Source: Firmicutes bacterium ADurb.Bin248
GTDB taxonomy: Bacteria > Bacillota > Clostridia > Christensenellales > CAG-138
Assembly (NCBI GenBank): GCA_002069725.1
Contig: MWBW01000022.1
Location: 1 to 46,691 of the forward strand
DNA: 46,691 nt
Direction: 5' to 3'
The position numbers and the translations under genes were made by a program. The notes beneath the pieces are model-generated. The model saw only the letters and a program-made list of their open reading frames with translations, was not told the origin of the DNA and did not search any database. Below, piece by piece: positions 34,434 to 42,290 of this stretch. Numbering within the stretch: the first letter of the stretch is position 1; each line of letters starts with the position of its first letter.

Positions 34434-34865
34434 GTGTCCGACCACATCGCGCTCGCAAAAGAGCTGTTCAACGAAGCCTGGGATCTGATGGATAAGGCCG
34501 GGCGTTCCGCCGAGGACGACATCGCCATGCTCCACAAGGCGCATACGTCGTGCTACCTCTGGCGCGAGGCGGGAAGCCCCGTCAACAACGCGCGCGGCGA
34601 ATGGCAGGTTTCGCGCGTCTACAGCGTGCTCAACATGGGCGCGCCCGCGCTGCTGCACGGCAAGTATTCGCTCGCGCTCTGCCTCGAGAACGGCATCGGC
34701 GGCTTCGACCTCGCTTTCGGCCACGAGGCGGCCGCCCGCGCGTACCGCGTGCTCGGCGACATGGAGAAAGCCGCGCGGCACAAGGCGCTCGGCCTCGCCG
34801 CGTGCGATGGCATCGGGGACGAGGGCGACCGGGAGTATACGAAATCGAACTTCAACGACCTGTAA
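34434..34865 (+). CDS. small helical (TPR-like) protein of unknown function
   Basis: A 143-residue cytoplasmic protein starting at GTG 34434 after AAAGGAG. An ATG at 34395 is in frame but has no ribosome site and lies inside the promoter. The sequence is a set of amphipathic helix pairs (HIALAKELFNEAWDLMDKAG; AAARAYRVLGDMEKAARHKA) that resembles tetratricopeptide-like stacking, ending YTKSNFNDL. No catalytic motif is visible. I do not recognise a named family beyond this. It has its own promoter and precedes two acetyltransferase genes. Confidence 0.75.
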   Translation: MSDHIALAKELFNEAWDLMDKAGRSAEDDIAMLHKAHTSCYLWREAGSPVNNARGEWQVSRVYSVLNMGAPALLHGKYSLALCLENGIGGFDLAFGHEAAARAYRVLGDMEKAARHKALGLAACDGIGDEGDREYTKSNFNDL

Positions 34866-34948
34866 GCGCAAGCCCGGCGCTTTTTCCAAACCATGCCGAC
34901 CGGACGCAAAATGTTCGACATCGCGCCCTTGACCAATCCGCAATCGAC

Positions 34949-35674
34949 ATGAATTGCCGCGCGGAAGATTTTCTGCGCGCTAAAAACAGGGTCGTCCTCT
35001 CCGCCGCGCATCCGGACGCGCGCAAATACCTGGCGCTGCCTTTTTCGCTGTGCCTCGTTTCCTACGGCTGCAACATCGTCGCCTCCGTAAGCCCGGGGCT
35101 CGAGGCGGAAACTGCGGCGTACATCGAAAAGCACCCGCGCGAGCGCGGCTTCGAAACGCCGAACCTGATCGAATTGAACGAACTGCTGCAAAAGCGCGGT
35201 ATGCGGCTGAGCCATATGGCGCAATATTATCTGCCCGATCCCGGGGCGCTGAACGCGCCGGAATGCGGACTTGAAACGCGCCTGCTTTACCCCGCGGACT
35301 TCGCCGGCCTGTATGAGGGCGCGTGGCGGAACGCGCTGTGCGAGAAGCGGCGGCACCTCGACGTGCTCGGCGTGGGAGCTTACGACGAGGGCATGCTCGC
35401 GGGTCTCGCGGCCTGCTCCGCGGACTGCGAAACCATGTGGCAGATCGGCGTGGACGTGCTGCCGGAATACAGGCGGCGCGGCGTCGCCCGCGCGCTCACG
35501 GGCCGTCTTGCAATGGAAATACTCGGCCGCGGCAAAGTGCCCTTCTACGGCGCGTCGTGGGCGAACGTCGGTTCCGCGCGCAACGCCGCCGCGAGCGGCT
35601 TTCGCCCCGCTTGGGTGGAATTAAGCGCGTCCCCCGCCGAGGAAATCGCGGGAACGGAAATCACGAAAGGATAG
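34949..35674 (+). CDS. GNAT-family N-acetyltransferase (two-part)
   Basis: A 241-residue protein whose C-terminal half (about 135-225) is a GNAT domain: IGVDVLPEYRRRGVARALTG contains the acetyl-CoA pyrophosphate loop R-R-x-G-x-A, followed by FYGASWANVGSARNAAASG (the N-x-x-S-x-x-x-A-x-x-x-G helix). The N-terminal half (SLCLVSYGCNIVASV) resembles the substrate domain of the FR47 or GNAT-like group. The start at ATG 34949 has only a weak ribosome site; upstream in-frame sequence is not protein-like, so I keep it. Substrate unknown. It ends 4 bases before the next gene. Confidence 0.82.
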   Translation: MNCRAEDFLRAKNRVVLSAAHPDARKYLALPFSLCLVSYGCNIVASVSPGLEAETAAYIEKHPRERGFETPNLIELNELLQKRGMRLSHMAQYYLPDPGALNAPECGLETRLLYPADFAGLYEGAWRNALCEKRRHLDVLGVGAYDEGMLAGLAACSADCETMWQIGVDVLPEYRRRGVARALTGRLAMEILGRGKVPFYGASWANVGSARNAAASGFRPAWVELSASPAEEIAGTEITKG

Positions 35675-35678
35675 CGTC

Positions 35679-36224
35679 ATGTTGTTTGAGCAAAAAACCA
35701 TACCTTTGAAAAACGGCGCGCTCTGCACGCTTCGAAGCCCCGCGGCGGCAGACGCCGCCGAGATGATCGAGTGCCTGCGGAACTGCTGCGCGCAGACGCC
35801 CCATCTGCTGCGCGAGCCCGAGGAGTGCGCCGAAACGCCCGAGCAGGAGGCGCGCTATCTCGAGGGCATCAACGCCTCCGAAAACCACGTGATGATCGTC
35901 GCGCTCGTCGGCGGCAGAATCGCGGGCAACTGCCAGATCGAACGCCACAGGCGCATGAAAACGCGCCACCGCGCGAGCGTGGGCATCTCGCTGCTGCGGG
36001 AATACTGGAACCTCGGCATCGGCACTGCCATGTTCGGGGAGATGCTCGATATCGCCAGGCAGTGGGGCATCATGCAGCTCGAGCTCGAGGTCATCGAAGG
36101 CAACGCGCGCGCCCGCGCGCTGTATGAGAAGCTGGGCTTCAGGCTCGCCGCCATCCACCCCGGCGGCATCCGGCTGCGGGACGGCAGGCTCCTCGACGAA
36201 TACCTGATGATCCGGCGGATGTAA
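35679..36224 (+). CDS. GNAT-family N-acetyltransferase (RimI/RimL-like)
   Basis: A 181-residue GNAT enzyme. ATG 35679 follows GAAAGGATAG. Motif A is visible as VGISLLREYWNLGIGTAMFG (Q/RxxGxG/A variant), then LELEVIEGNARARALYEKLG with the catalytic-site helix, typical of enzymes that acetylate protein N-termini or small amines. It is translated right after another GNAT gene, so the two probably act on related substrates, but neither can be assigned. Confidence 0.9.
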   Translation: MLFEQKTIPLKNGALCTLRSPAAADAAEMIECLRNCCAQTPHLLREPEECAETPEQEARYLEGINASENHVMIVALVGGRIAGNCQIERHRRMKTRHRASVGISLLREYWNLGIGTAMFGEMLDIARQWGIMQLELEVIEGNARARALYEKLGFRLAAIHPGGIRLRDGRLLDEYLMIRRM

Positions 36225-36398
36225 GCAGGCATATGATGGGGACGACGCGGGATCGCCCCCCTTTGATTTTCCCGCCAGGAGGCTGCGAGAGGGGCTGCCT
36301 TCGTGCCGGCCCCGCGGGTCGGCGCCTCGTCCCGCGGGCAGGCGAGGATGCGGGACGGCTTTCCCATACGAAAATCGAAAGACGCGGTCCGATTTGCT

Positions 36399-36427
36399 TT
36401 GACGCGCGCCTCGATACGGCTTATAAT
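36399..36427 (+). promoter_or_regulatory. strong sigma-A promoter of the AUC-start gene
   Basis: TTGACG (36399-36404), a 17-base spacer and a perfect TATAAT (36422-36427), giving a predicted start near 36434, about 76 bases before the first conserved codon. Confidence 0.85.
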
Positions 36428-36509
36428 ACCGTCATGAGCCCGGGGGCGGCACCCATTATAAAAAACGGCGGCTCGCGCATGCAAATCTATCGCAAGGGGG
36501 AGGACACCC

Positions 36510-37106
36510 ATCATAAAAAACATCGTTGTCGTAGATGAGCAGGGTCACGAATATGAAGCGACCTGGCCCAAACGGGCGCGAGGTCTTGTCAAAAACGGCA
36601 GGGCACGCTTCATATCCGAAAACAAGATATGCCTTGCGTGTCCGCCAAATTCTATTTTTGATTTGGAGGATCAACACATGGATGCCACACAGGCCAACGC
36701 CGTTCCCGAAGCCGCCCCGGAAAACCGGAGCGAAAAGCTCACCATGGACTACGTGCTCGCGCAGATCGAGCGCATCGCCTCCCAGACGGAGCACCTCAAG
36801 CTTGCCCTCGAGAAACTCGGCGCGATGGACGACGGCGAAAACGCCGAAAGCTACAGCCCCGGCAACCTGCTCGGCCAGGCGAAGGCCGAGGCCATCGGGG
36901 GCGTCGTGAAGAGCCGCGAGGAAACCAACCAGAGGCTCCTCTCGCTTTACGCGATGATGTACGCCGACCTCAAGCCCAAAACCGCGTCGGTCCGGGAAAA
37001 GGCGCTCGACATGATCGGCCGCAAGCTGGAAGGCCCCATCGCGAACGATTCGGAAGGATACGTGATCACCGAGGCGCTCGAGGCGATACTCCACAAGCAG
37101 GACTGA
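36510..37106 (+). CDS. conserved unknown protein with short Cys motif; probable AUC start codon
   Basis: The frame encodes 198 residues. The first 50 (IIKNIVVVDEQGHEYEATWP, then KRARGLVKNGRARF and CLACPP) look like a compact conserved domain; I recall similar openings in Clostridia proteins but cannot name the family. The rest is helical, with two long amphipathic segments (LDMIGRKLEGPIANDSEGYV). No ATG, GTG or TTG occurs in frame between an upstream TAA and the conserved start. AAGGGGGAGG lies exactly 6 bases before ATC 36510, suggesting initiation at AUC or a mutated AUG. A truncated product from TTG 36663 or ATG 36678 is the alternative. A strong promoter precedes it and a hairpin terminator follows. 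Confidence 0.65.
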   Translation: MIKNIVVVDEQGHEYEATWPKRARGLVKNGRARFISENKICLACPPNSIFDLEDQHMDATQANAVPEAAPENRSEKLTMDYVLAQIERIASQTEHLKLALEKLGAMDDGENAESYSPGNLLGQAKAEAIGGVVKSREETNQRLLSLYAMMYADLKPKTASVREKALDMIGRKLEGPIANDSEGYVITEALEAILHKQD

Positions 37107-37146
37107 GCCGGGGACGGACGCGCCCCGGGATAAACAGCATCGACAA

Positions 37147-37172
37147 AGCCCGCAGGCGAACGCCTGCGGGCT
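37147..37172. terminator. bidirectional terminator hairpin between convergent genes
   Basis: AGCCCGCAGGCG and CGCCTGCGGGCT form a 12-bp perfect inverted repeat with almost no loop, followed by GAATTTAT on the plus strand and TTGTC on the minus strand. It lies between convergent stops at 37106 and 37195. Confidence 0.7.
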
Positions 37173-37194
37173 GAATTTATAAGCATAAGGATGC

Positions 37195-38535
37195 TTAATC
37201 CTCTTTCTCCTTCTTCTCCTCCGACGCGGCGGCGCTGCGCCGCACCTCGGCCTTCTCGACGAGGCGGTCGCGCACCTCGAGCACGTGTATGTCGAGGCCG
37301 TACGCGTTCAGGTCGAACGTGCTGCCGTCCTCCGGTATCGCGCCGAGCGCGCTGAACACGAGGCCGTTGAGCGTATCGAAATCGTCGTTGGGCAATTCCA
37401 CGCCCAGCTCGTCCGTAATCGCGTCGAGCGGCACGCCGCCCTGCATGAGCCAGCAGCCGTCCCCGAGCGGCGATATCAGGCAGTCCTCCTCCCCGTCCGC
37501 CTCGGAAAGGTCGCCCACGATCTGCTCGATGACGTCGTTCATCGTGACGATGCCGCACATGCCGCCGTATTCGTCCATGACCACGACGAAATGCCTGCGC
37601 GTGCGCTTCATCTCGCGGAACAGGTCGTCCGCCTTGATGGTTTCCGGCACGAAATAGGGCGGCTGCACCGCTTCTTTCATGACGGTTTCCCTCGAGTGGT
37701 CGTCGAGGCGGAAATACGTTTTCGCGTCGAGTATGCCTATGACGTCGTCCGCGTTTTCGCCGAGTATCGGGTAGTAGCTGTGGCGCGTGTCGTGTATGAT
37801 CTTGGCCCACTCCTCGTCGTCGTCGTCCGACCACAGTATGTCCACCTGCCTGCGGTGCGTGAGTATCTCATCCGCCGAAACGTCGTCGAACTCGAACACG
37901 TTCTGGATCATTTCCTTTTCGCTCTCCTCGATGGTGCCCTTCTCGCTGCCCACGTCCACCATCATGCGGATCTCCTCCTCGGTGACCTCCTCGTCCTCCT
38001 GGTTCGGGTCGACGCCCAGGAGGCGCAGCATGCCGTTGGTGGATACCGTCAGGAGCCCCACGAGGGGCGCGAACACCGCGGAAATGAAGCCGATGAGCCC
38101 CGACATGCCCAGCGCGAGTTTTTCGGCGTTTTTCATGGCAAGGCGCTTGGGCACGAGCTCGCCGAACACGAGCGTAAAATACGAAAGCAGCAGCGTGATG
38201 GCGACGACGACGACGGAATCGATGGTTTTTTCGGGAATCGAGGAGCCGGCCCTGACGACTGCCGCCGTGATGCGCTCGGAGAAATTATCCGCCGCGAACG
38301 CGCTGCCAAGGAAACCCGAGAGCGTGATTGCGACCTGTATGGTCGCCAGGAAGCGCGCGGGCTTGCTCGTGAGCCTTGCAAGGCGTTTGGCGCGCTTGTC
38401 GCCATCCTGCGCCATGCGGGAGAGCTTGACGTCGTTCATGGTGATGACCGCGATTTCCGCGCAGGCGAAAACCGCGTTGCACGCGATCAGGGCAAACTGC
38501 AGCACGAGCTGCCATATCAGGGGGTCGTCTTTCAT
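37195..38535 (-). CDS. CNNM/CorC-type transporter-associated protein (hemolysin TlyC family)
   Basis: A 446-residue membrane protein. The DUF21 (CNNM) transmembrane domain covers about residues 1-190, with FFACAEIAVITMN-like helix 1 and VFGELVPKRLAMKNAEKLAL near its end. A pair of CBS domains follows (about 205-330), with MVDVGSEKGTIEESEKEMI, then HFVVVMDEYGGMCGIVTMND, and a CorC_HlyC domain (about 345-425). Family members move Mg2+ or respond to divalent ions; the hemolysin name is historical. ATG 38535 follows AAGGAGCATGAA. The C-terminal tail is very acidic and basic (EEKKEKED). Monocistronic. Confidence 0.92.
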   Translation of the reverse strand: MKDDPLIWQLVLQFALIACNAVFACAEIAVITMNDVKLSRMAQDGDKRAKRLARLTSKPARFLATIQVAITLSGFLGSAFAADNFSERITAAVVRAGSSIPEKTIDSVVVVAITLLLSYFTLVFGELVPKRLAMKNAEKLALGMSGLIGFISAVFAPLVGLLTVSTNGMLRLLGVDPNQEDEEVTEEEIRMMVDVGSEKGTIEESEKEMIQNVFEFDDVSADEILTHRRQVDILWSDDDDEEWAKIIHDTRHSYYPILGENADDVIGILDAKTYFRLDDHSRETVMKEAVQPPYFVPETIKADDLFREMKRTRRHFVVVMDEYGGMCGIVTMNDVIEQIVGDLSEADGEEDCLISPLGDGCWLMQGGVPLDAITDELGVELPNDDFDTLNGLVFSALGAIPEDGSTFDLNAYGLDIHVLEVRDRLVEKAEVRRSAAASEEKKEKED

Positions 38536-38795
38536 TTCATGCTCCTTCGTTCGATCAAAAGCGCGCGGAAAACAAAAATACATAACCTGTCATCCGCGCG
38601 AGCGGATACAGATTATGAATTTCATCGAATTGTATGCGGGATGGTCGGCGGGCGTTCGTCGCCGCCGTCGCCCTCTTCCATGCGTGACTCCTTTTTCCAG
38701 CGCTTCTGCTTAGCAAGTATATCGGGATGGGCGCGGCTTGTCAACAGCGACGTGCATAATTGCCGTGTTTTCGGGCTTTTCTTCGCGAAAAGCGT

Positions 38796-39110
38796 TTATT
38801 TTTCGACGATTTTGATGCTCTGCACGTAGTCCGCGTTTACAAGCTCGGTCGCGCCCTTTTTGGTTTCGACCTCGATCCAGTTCTCGTTGATGGAAACGAT
38901 CCTCCCCACGGTGTTGACGCCGTAGGAACCTGCGGAGATCATGCAGCTTTTGCCGACGTACTTGACGAGCGTTTCGTTTGTCACTTCTTTTGCTCTCCTT
39001 TTCGCGTGAATTCGGCGCGCCGCGACGGCCATGCTGTTTTGCTGCGGCACGATGATAAAAAACAGTATGAACAGTGGCAGATATATGGCAATCCACGTCG
39101 AGGCATCCAT
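38796..39110 (-). CDS. small YajC-like membrane protein
   Basis: A 104-residue protein with one N-terminal helix (WIAIYLPLFILFFIIVPQQN) followed by a basic linker (RRIHAKRRAKE) and a compact beta domain with VGKSCMISAGSYG and NWIEVETKKGATELVNADYV. This layout matches YajC-like accessory proteins of the Sec translocase (helix, QQ motif, small beta domain). The beta domain with SYGVNTVGRIVSINENWIE differs from standard YajC, so the name is an analogy rather than orthology. ATG 39110 lies 12 bases after GGAGGG. No secDF is nearby. It has its own promoter. Confidence 0.7.
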   Translation of the reverse strand: MDASTWIAIYLPLFILFFIIVPQQNSMAVAARRIHAKRRAKEVTNETLVKYVGKSCMISAGSYGVNTVGRIVSINENWIEVETKKGATELVNADYVQSIKIVEK

Positions 39111-39150
39111 TTCGCACCGTGTCCCTCCGAGTCGTTTCGCGAACGATATC

Positions 39151-39179
39151 ATATTATCACGAAACGCGGCTCGGCGCAA
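39151..39179 (-). promoter_or_regulatory. promoter of the YajC-like gene
   Basis: TTGCGC (39179-39174), a 17-base spacer and TAATAT (39156-39151) on the minus strand, about 40 bases upstream of the start codon. Confidence 0.55.
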
Positions 39180-39210
39180 GCGAGCGCAACCGCGGGCCCG
39201 GCGGACCCCG

Positions 39211-41409
39211 CTATTGCGGTGCGCCGTCCCCCACCCGGTACAAGCGCAGCTCGTGCAACGCGCGCGTACAGGCGGTGTAGAACAAAAGGCGCTCCTGCTC
39301 GCGGCGGAAGCCCTCGCCCGGCGCGTCGTAAAGAAGCACTACGTCGAACTCGAGCCCTTTGGCCAGATATGCCGGGATGACGACGACGCCCGAAGCAAAC
39401 TCCTCGTCCCCGCAGAGTATGGCCTTCGCGTCGAGCTTCCCTTTGAGGCTGCGGCAGATTTCAGCGGCCTGATGCTTCGCGCGCGCGATGATGCCCACGG
39501 AGCGGTAACCCTGCGCGAGGCAGACCGCGGCGTCGGCCGCGAGCGTGCGCCGGAGCAGCGCCTCGTCGGGAAAATAGAGCGTCGCGGGCGCTTGGCCGTG
39601 GCGCCCCGCGAGCTCGCCCCAGCGCTTTTCGGGCAGCAGCGCGCGGGCGAAGGCCGCGATCTCCGCCGTGGAACGGTAGCTCTTGTCGAGCTCCACCCTT
39701 TGCGTTTCGCCGGGCGGGAACACGCCCTCGAGCGCGTCGAAGCCGCCGAGGTTCATGTAGGGGTTGATCGCCTGGTCGGGGTCGCCCAGCAGCGTGACGC
39801 CCGCGCCGCCGAACCACAGCCGGAGCAGCTTGATCTGCAAAATCGTATAGTCCTGCGCCTCGTCGACGAGCACGAACTTCGTTTGCGCGTCCTTCTCGGC
39901 ATCCCCGAGCAGCGCCGCGAGGTAGAGAAGCGGCGCCTGATCCTCGTAGAAAAGCTGCTTCGCGCCGAGGTTCTCGAGCGTGTCCGCGCAAATATCCGCG
40001 ACGTCCCCGGAGATGCCTTCCCCTTGCCGCCCGGCGAGGCCGGAGATGAAATCCCGGTAGAGCGCGACGGGATCGAAGGCGGTCCAGACTTCGACGCGCG
40101 CGCGGGCGGAATGAACCTCGCGCTTCACCGCGCAGGCAAGCGAACGGTACGCGTCCGACCCCGGCGGATATTTTCCCGAGGCGAGTATGCGCGCCCTGCC
40201 CTGCTCCCAGTTCTCAAGCAGGAACAGGCAGCGCGCGCGCAGCTTCCCGAGCCGCTTTTTGAGCGGGAACGCGCGGTATTCCCGATTGTAGAGCCGGGAC
40301 AGTTCCGAGGCTGAAGCGAGCGTTTCCCCGCCGAGCTCGAGGGCGGCGAAGCTCCGCTCCGCCCCGGAAAGCTCCGCCGCGTACATTTCAAGCAGCGCAA
40401 GGAACCGCGCGGACGACTTGAACCGGATGCCCCGCGTCCGCCGGGCGTAGGCCGTATGGCCGCCCGGGCCGAGCAGATATTCCATGAGCCCCGCGTAATC
40501 TTCCTTTTTATACGCGCGGGGCAGGAGCGGCCGCATGCGCTCCGCGAAGGTCGCCTGCGGGATATCCTCTTCGCCGAGCTCCGGCAGTACGTCCGAAATA
40601 TAATCGGCGAACACGCGGTTGGGCGAGAGGATCAGTATGTTTTGCGCCGAGAGCCTGTCGCGGTGGCGATAGAGCAGATACGCCGCACGGTGCAGCGCCA
40701 CGGAGGTCTTGCCGCTGCCCGCGGGCCCGCACACGATGAGGTTGGGGCCGCGCTCGTCGCGTATGGCGCGGTTCTGCTCGCGCTGTATGCTTGTGACGAT
40801 GGCCTTCATCCTGCCCTCGGCGCTGCGCCCGAGCAGCTGCTGGAGTATTTCGTCGTCGATCTTCAGAGAGCTGTCGAAACAATACTCGAGCCTGCCGCCG
40901 CGAATGCGGTACTGCCGCTTGAGCGTGAGCTCCCCCTCGATCCTGCCGCGTGGGCAGTCGTAGGCGGCCGGTCCGGTTTCGTAATCGTAAAATAGGCTCG
41001 CCACGGGCGCGCGCCAGTCGCACACGAGCGCGCGGTAATCCGCGTCGACGAGGTTCGCAAGGCCGATGTAGGCGGGTCTGGCCTCATCCTCCCCGTTTTT
41101 CCTGAAATCGACGCGCCCGAAGTAGGGCGAAAGCAACATGCGCTCGAGCTTCGTGCGCTGGCCGCGCAGCGCCGCGTGGCTGCGCCCCTGCCGCTTCATG
41201 GCGTCGATGTAGCCCATGAAATCCGCGATTTGCTCGAGCCCGCCGCCCGCGCCGAGGGGACCGACCTCTTCCCAAAGCTCCCGGTTGGTTTCGCGCGCCT
41301 CGGCTTCGAGCCGCTCGTTCGCGCCCGCGCATTCGTCGTATTGCCGCCGCGCCTCGCCGAGCACGCGCGCGATCCATTCCGTTTCCTGTGCGAGTTCCCG
41401 TTCGTCCAC
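39211..41409 (-). CDS. helD: HelD-like RNA polymerase-associated superfamily 1 helicase
   Basis: A 732-residue SF1 (UvrD/Rep-like) ATPase close to HelD, which binds RNA polymerase and recycles stalled complexes. The coiled N-terminal arm (about 1-120, rich in charged helices) is followed by YIGLANLVDADYRALVCDWR and a beta-rich insert. Walker A GPAGSGKT is near residue 228 and Walker B VLVDEAQDYTIL near 517. Later motifs are GDPDQAIN, DKSYRSTAEI and AKGLEFDVVLLYD. It lacks the long insert of some HelD homologues. Start GTG 41409 follows AAGGAG. It sits close to YajC-like and TlyC-like genes on the same strand but has an independent spacing. Confidence 0.85.
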   Translation of the reverse strand: MDERELAQETEWIARVLGEARRQYDECAGANERLEAEARETNRELWEEVGPLGAGGGLEQIADFMGYIDAMKRQGRSHAALRGQRTKLERMLLSPYFGRVDFRKNGEDEARPAYIGLANLVDADYRALVCDWRAPVASLFYDYETGPAAYDCPRGRIEGELTLKRQYRIRGGRLEYCFDSSLKIDDEILQQLLGRSAEGRMKAIVTSIQREQNRAIRDERGPNLIVCGPAGSGKTSVALHRAAYLLYRHRDRLSAQNILILSPNRVFADYISDVLPELGEEDIPQATFAERMRPLLPRAYKKEDYAGLMEYLLGPGGHTAYARRTRGIRFKSSARFLALLEMYAAELSGAERSFAALELGGETLASASELSRLYNREYRAFPLKKRLGKLRARCLFLLENWEQGRARILASGKYPPGSDAYRSLACAVKREVHSARARVEVWTAFDPVALYRDFISGLAGRQGEGISGDVADICADTLENLGAKQLFYEDQAPLLYLAALLGDAEKDAQTKFVLVDEAQDYTILQIKLLRLWFGGAGVTLLGDPDQAINPYMNLGGFDALEGVFPPGETQRVELDKSYRSTAEIAAFARALLPEKRWGELAGRHGQAPATLYFPDEALLRRTLAADAAVCLAQGYRSVGIIARAKHQAAEICRSLKGKLDAKAILCGDEEFASGVVVIPAYLAKGLEFDVVLLYDAPGEGFRREQERLLFYTACTRALHELRLYRVGDGAPQ

Positions 41410-41436
41410 CGCGTTCTCCTTCGTTTCATCCGCGCG

Positions 41437-41465
41437 TTGACAGAGCGGCGCGGATGTGATATAAT
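41437..41465 (+). promoter_or_regulatory. perfect consensus sigma-A promoter
   Basis: TTGACA (41437-41442), a 17-base spacer and TATAAT (41460-41465), all twelve positions matching consensus. It points away from HelD toward an AT-rich stretch that ends in a terminator about 100 bases later. Confidence 0.85.
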
Positions 41466-41471
41466 GATAAT

Positions 41472-41570
41472 ATAGAGTAAATTATTCTCTCATATTTTTT
41501 CATAATATGAATTCAATTTACCACATATGCTTTCCCGTGTCAACCGAATCCCATTCGACGGGATTTTTTA
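41472..41570 (+). ncRNA. candidate small RNA between a perfect promoter and a terminator
   Basis: About 100 AT-rich bases are bounded by the consensus promoter and a T-run hairpin. A second hairpin (TCATATT 41490-41496 with AATATGA 41504-41510) lies inside. No coding frame with a ribosome site is contained: the ATG near 41507 runs in frame into the TetR gene but has no Shine-Dalgarno. It does not resemble a known RNA that I can name. It is a prediction only; transcription has not been shown. Confidence 0.4.
41547..41570 (+). terminator. intrinsic terminator upstream of the TetR promoter
   Basis: AATCCC (41547-41552) pairs with GGGATT (41560-41565), followed by a run of T to 41569. The short stem makes it moderate in strength. 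Confidence 0.6.
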
Positions 41571-41579
41571 TTTCCTCTC

Positions 41580-41609
41580 TTGACAAACTATCGTTCGTTA
41601 GTTTATACT
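41580..41609 (+). promoter_or_regulatory. TetR promoter with overlapping operator
   Basis: TTGACA (41580-41585) and TATACT (41604-41609) at an 18-base spacing drive the TetR gene. Between them, AAACTA (41585-41590) and TAGTTT (41599-41604) form a 6-bp inverted repeat covering the spacer, a typical TetR-family operator that would block its own promoter. Confidence 0.75.
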
Positions 41610-41644
41610 GTGTCCATCAACCGGACGAACGGAGGACGGACGCG

Positions 41645-42277
41645 ATGACCACGCGCGAAAAGATACTCTCGGAGTCGCTTGAGCTGTTTTCGAGGCGGGG
41701 CTACGAGGCCGTGTCCGTGCGGGACATCGCCCGCGCCGTGGGCATCCGCGAGGCGTCGCTCTACAACCACTTTCCGGGGAAAAGGGCTATATTCGATTCC
41801 CTGCTCGCTCAGTATTCCGCGCGGTGGGACGCGTTCTTTGCCGGCGTGCGCATGACCGACGGGGACGGCCGCTTCGTTGCGGACGAACCTGCGCTCGCGC
41901 TGTTTCGCGGCCTGACGCGGGAGGGCTTCGCCGCGCTCGCCGCGGCCGTCTTCGATCAGTACATGACGGACGAGGTAAACGTGAAGCTGCGCCGCGTGCT
42001 GACAATTGAGCAATACGGCAGCGACGAGGCCGCGGCGCTGTTCAAAAAGGTTTCCTTCGGCGACAGCCTCGATTATCAGGCCAAGCTCTTCGAGGCGCTG
42101 ATGGACGAGGGCGCGTTCGTCAGGGGGGACCCGGAGATCGCCGCGCTGGAGTTCTTTTCGCCGATTTTTTTGATCTTCTACAAATACGGCGCAACGGAGC
42201 GGCTCGACGAGGCGCGCGCGCTGTTCCTGCGCCACGTCGATCAATTTCACAAAACATACGCCGTACAGGCGGATTAG
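41645..42277 (+). CDS. TetR/AcrR-family regulator, autoregulated
   Basis: A 210-residue repressor. ATG 41645 follows GGAGG at 9 nt. HTH: ILSESLELFSRRGYEAVSVR, then DIARAVGIREASLYNHFPGK. The ligand domain is helical and not diagnostic. The promoter carries an inverted repeat that fits self-repression. It is followed 13 bases later by an iron-sulfur flavoprotein gene that is probably in the same operon, so its signal may be redox or a flavin or quinone compound; that link is inference from neighbourhood. Confidence 0.92.
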   Translation: MTTREKILSESLELFSRRGYEAVSVRDIARAVGIREASLYNHFPGKRAIFDSLLAQYSARWDAFFAGVRMTDGDGRFVADEPALALFRGLTREGFAALAAAVFDQYMTDEVNVKLRRVLTIEQYGSDEAAALFKKVSFGDSLDYQAKLFEALMDEGAFVRGDPEIAALEFFSPIFLIFYKYGATERLDEARALFLRHVDQFHKTYAVQAD

Positions 42278-42290
42278 GGAGTATAAAGCT

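Noticed and set aside
38760..38795. Hairpin GCTTTTC/GAAAAGC after the YajC-like gene as a terminator
   Set aside because: No T-run follows on the minus strand, and the stem is AT-rich.
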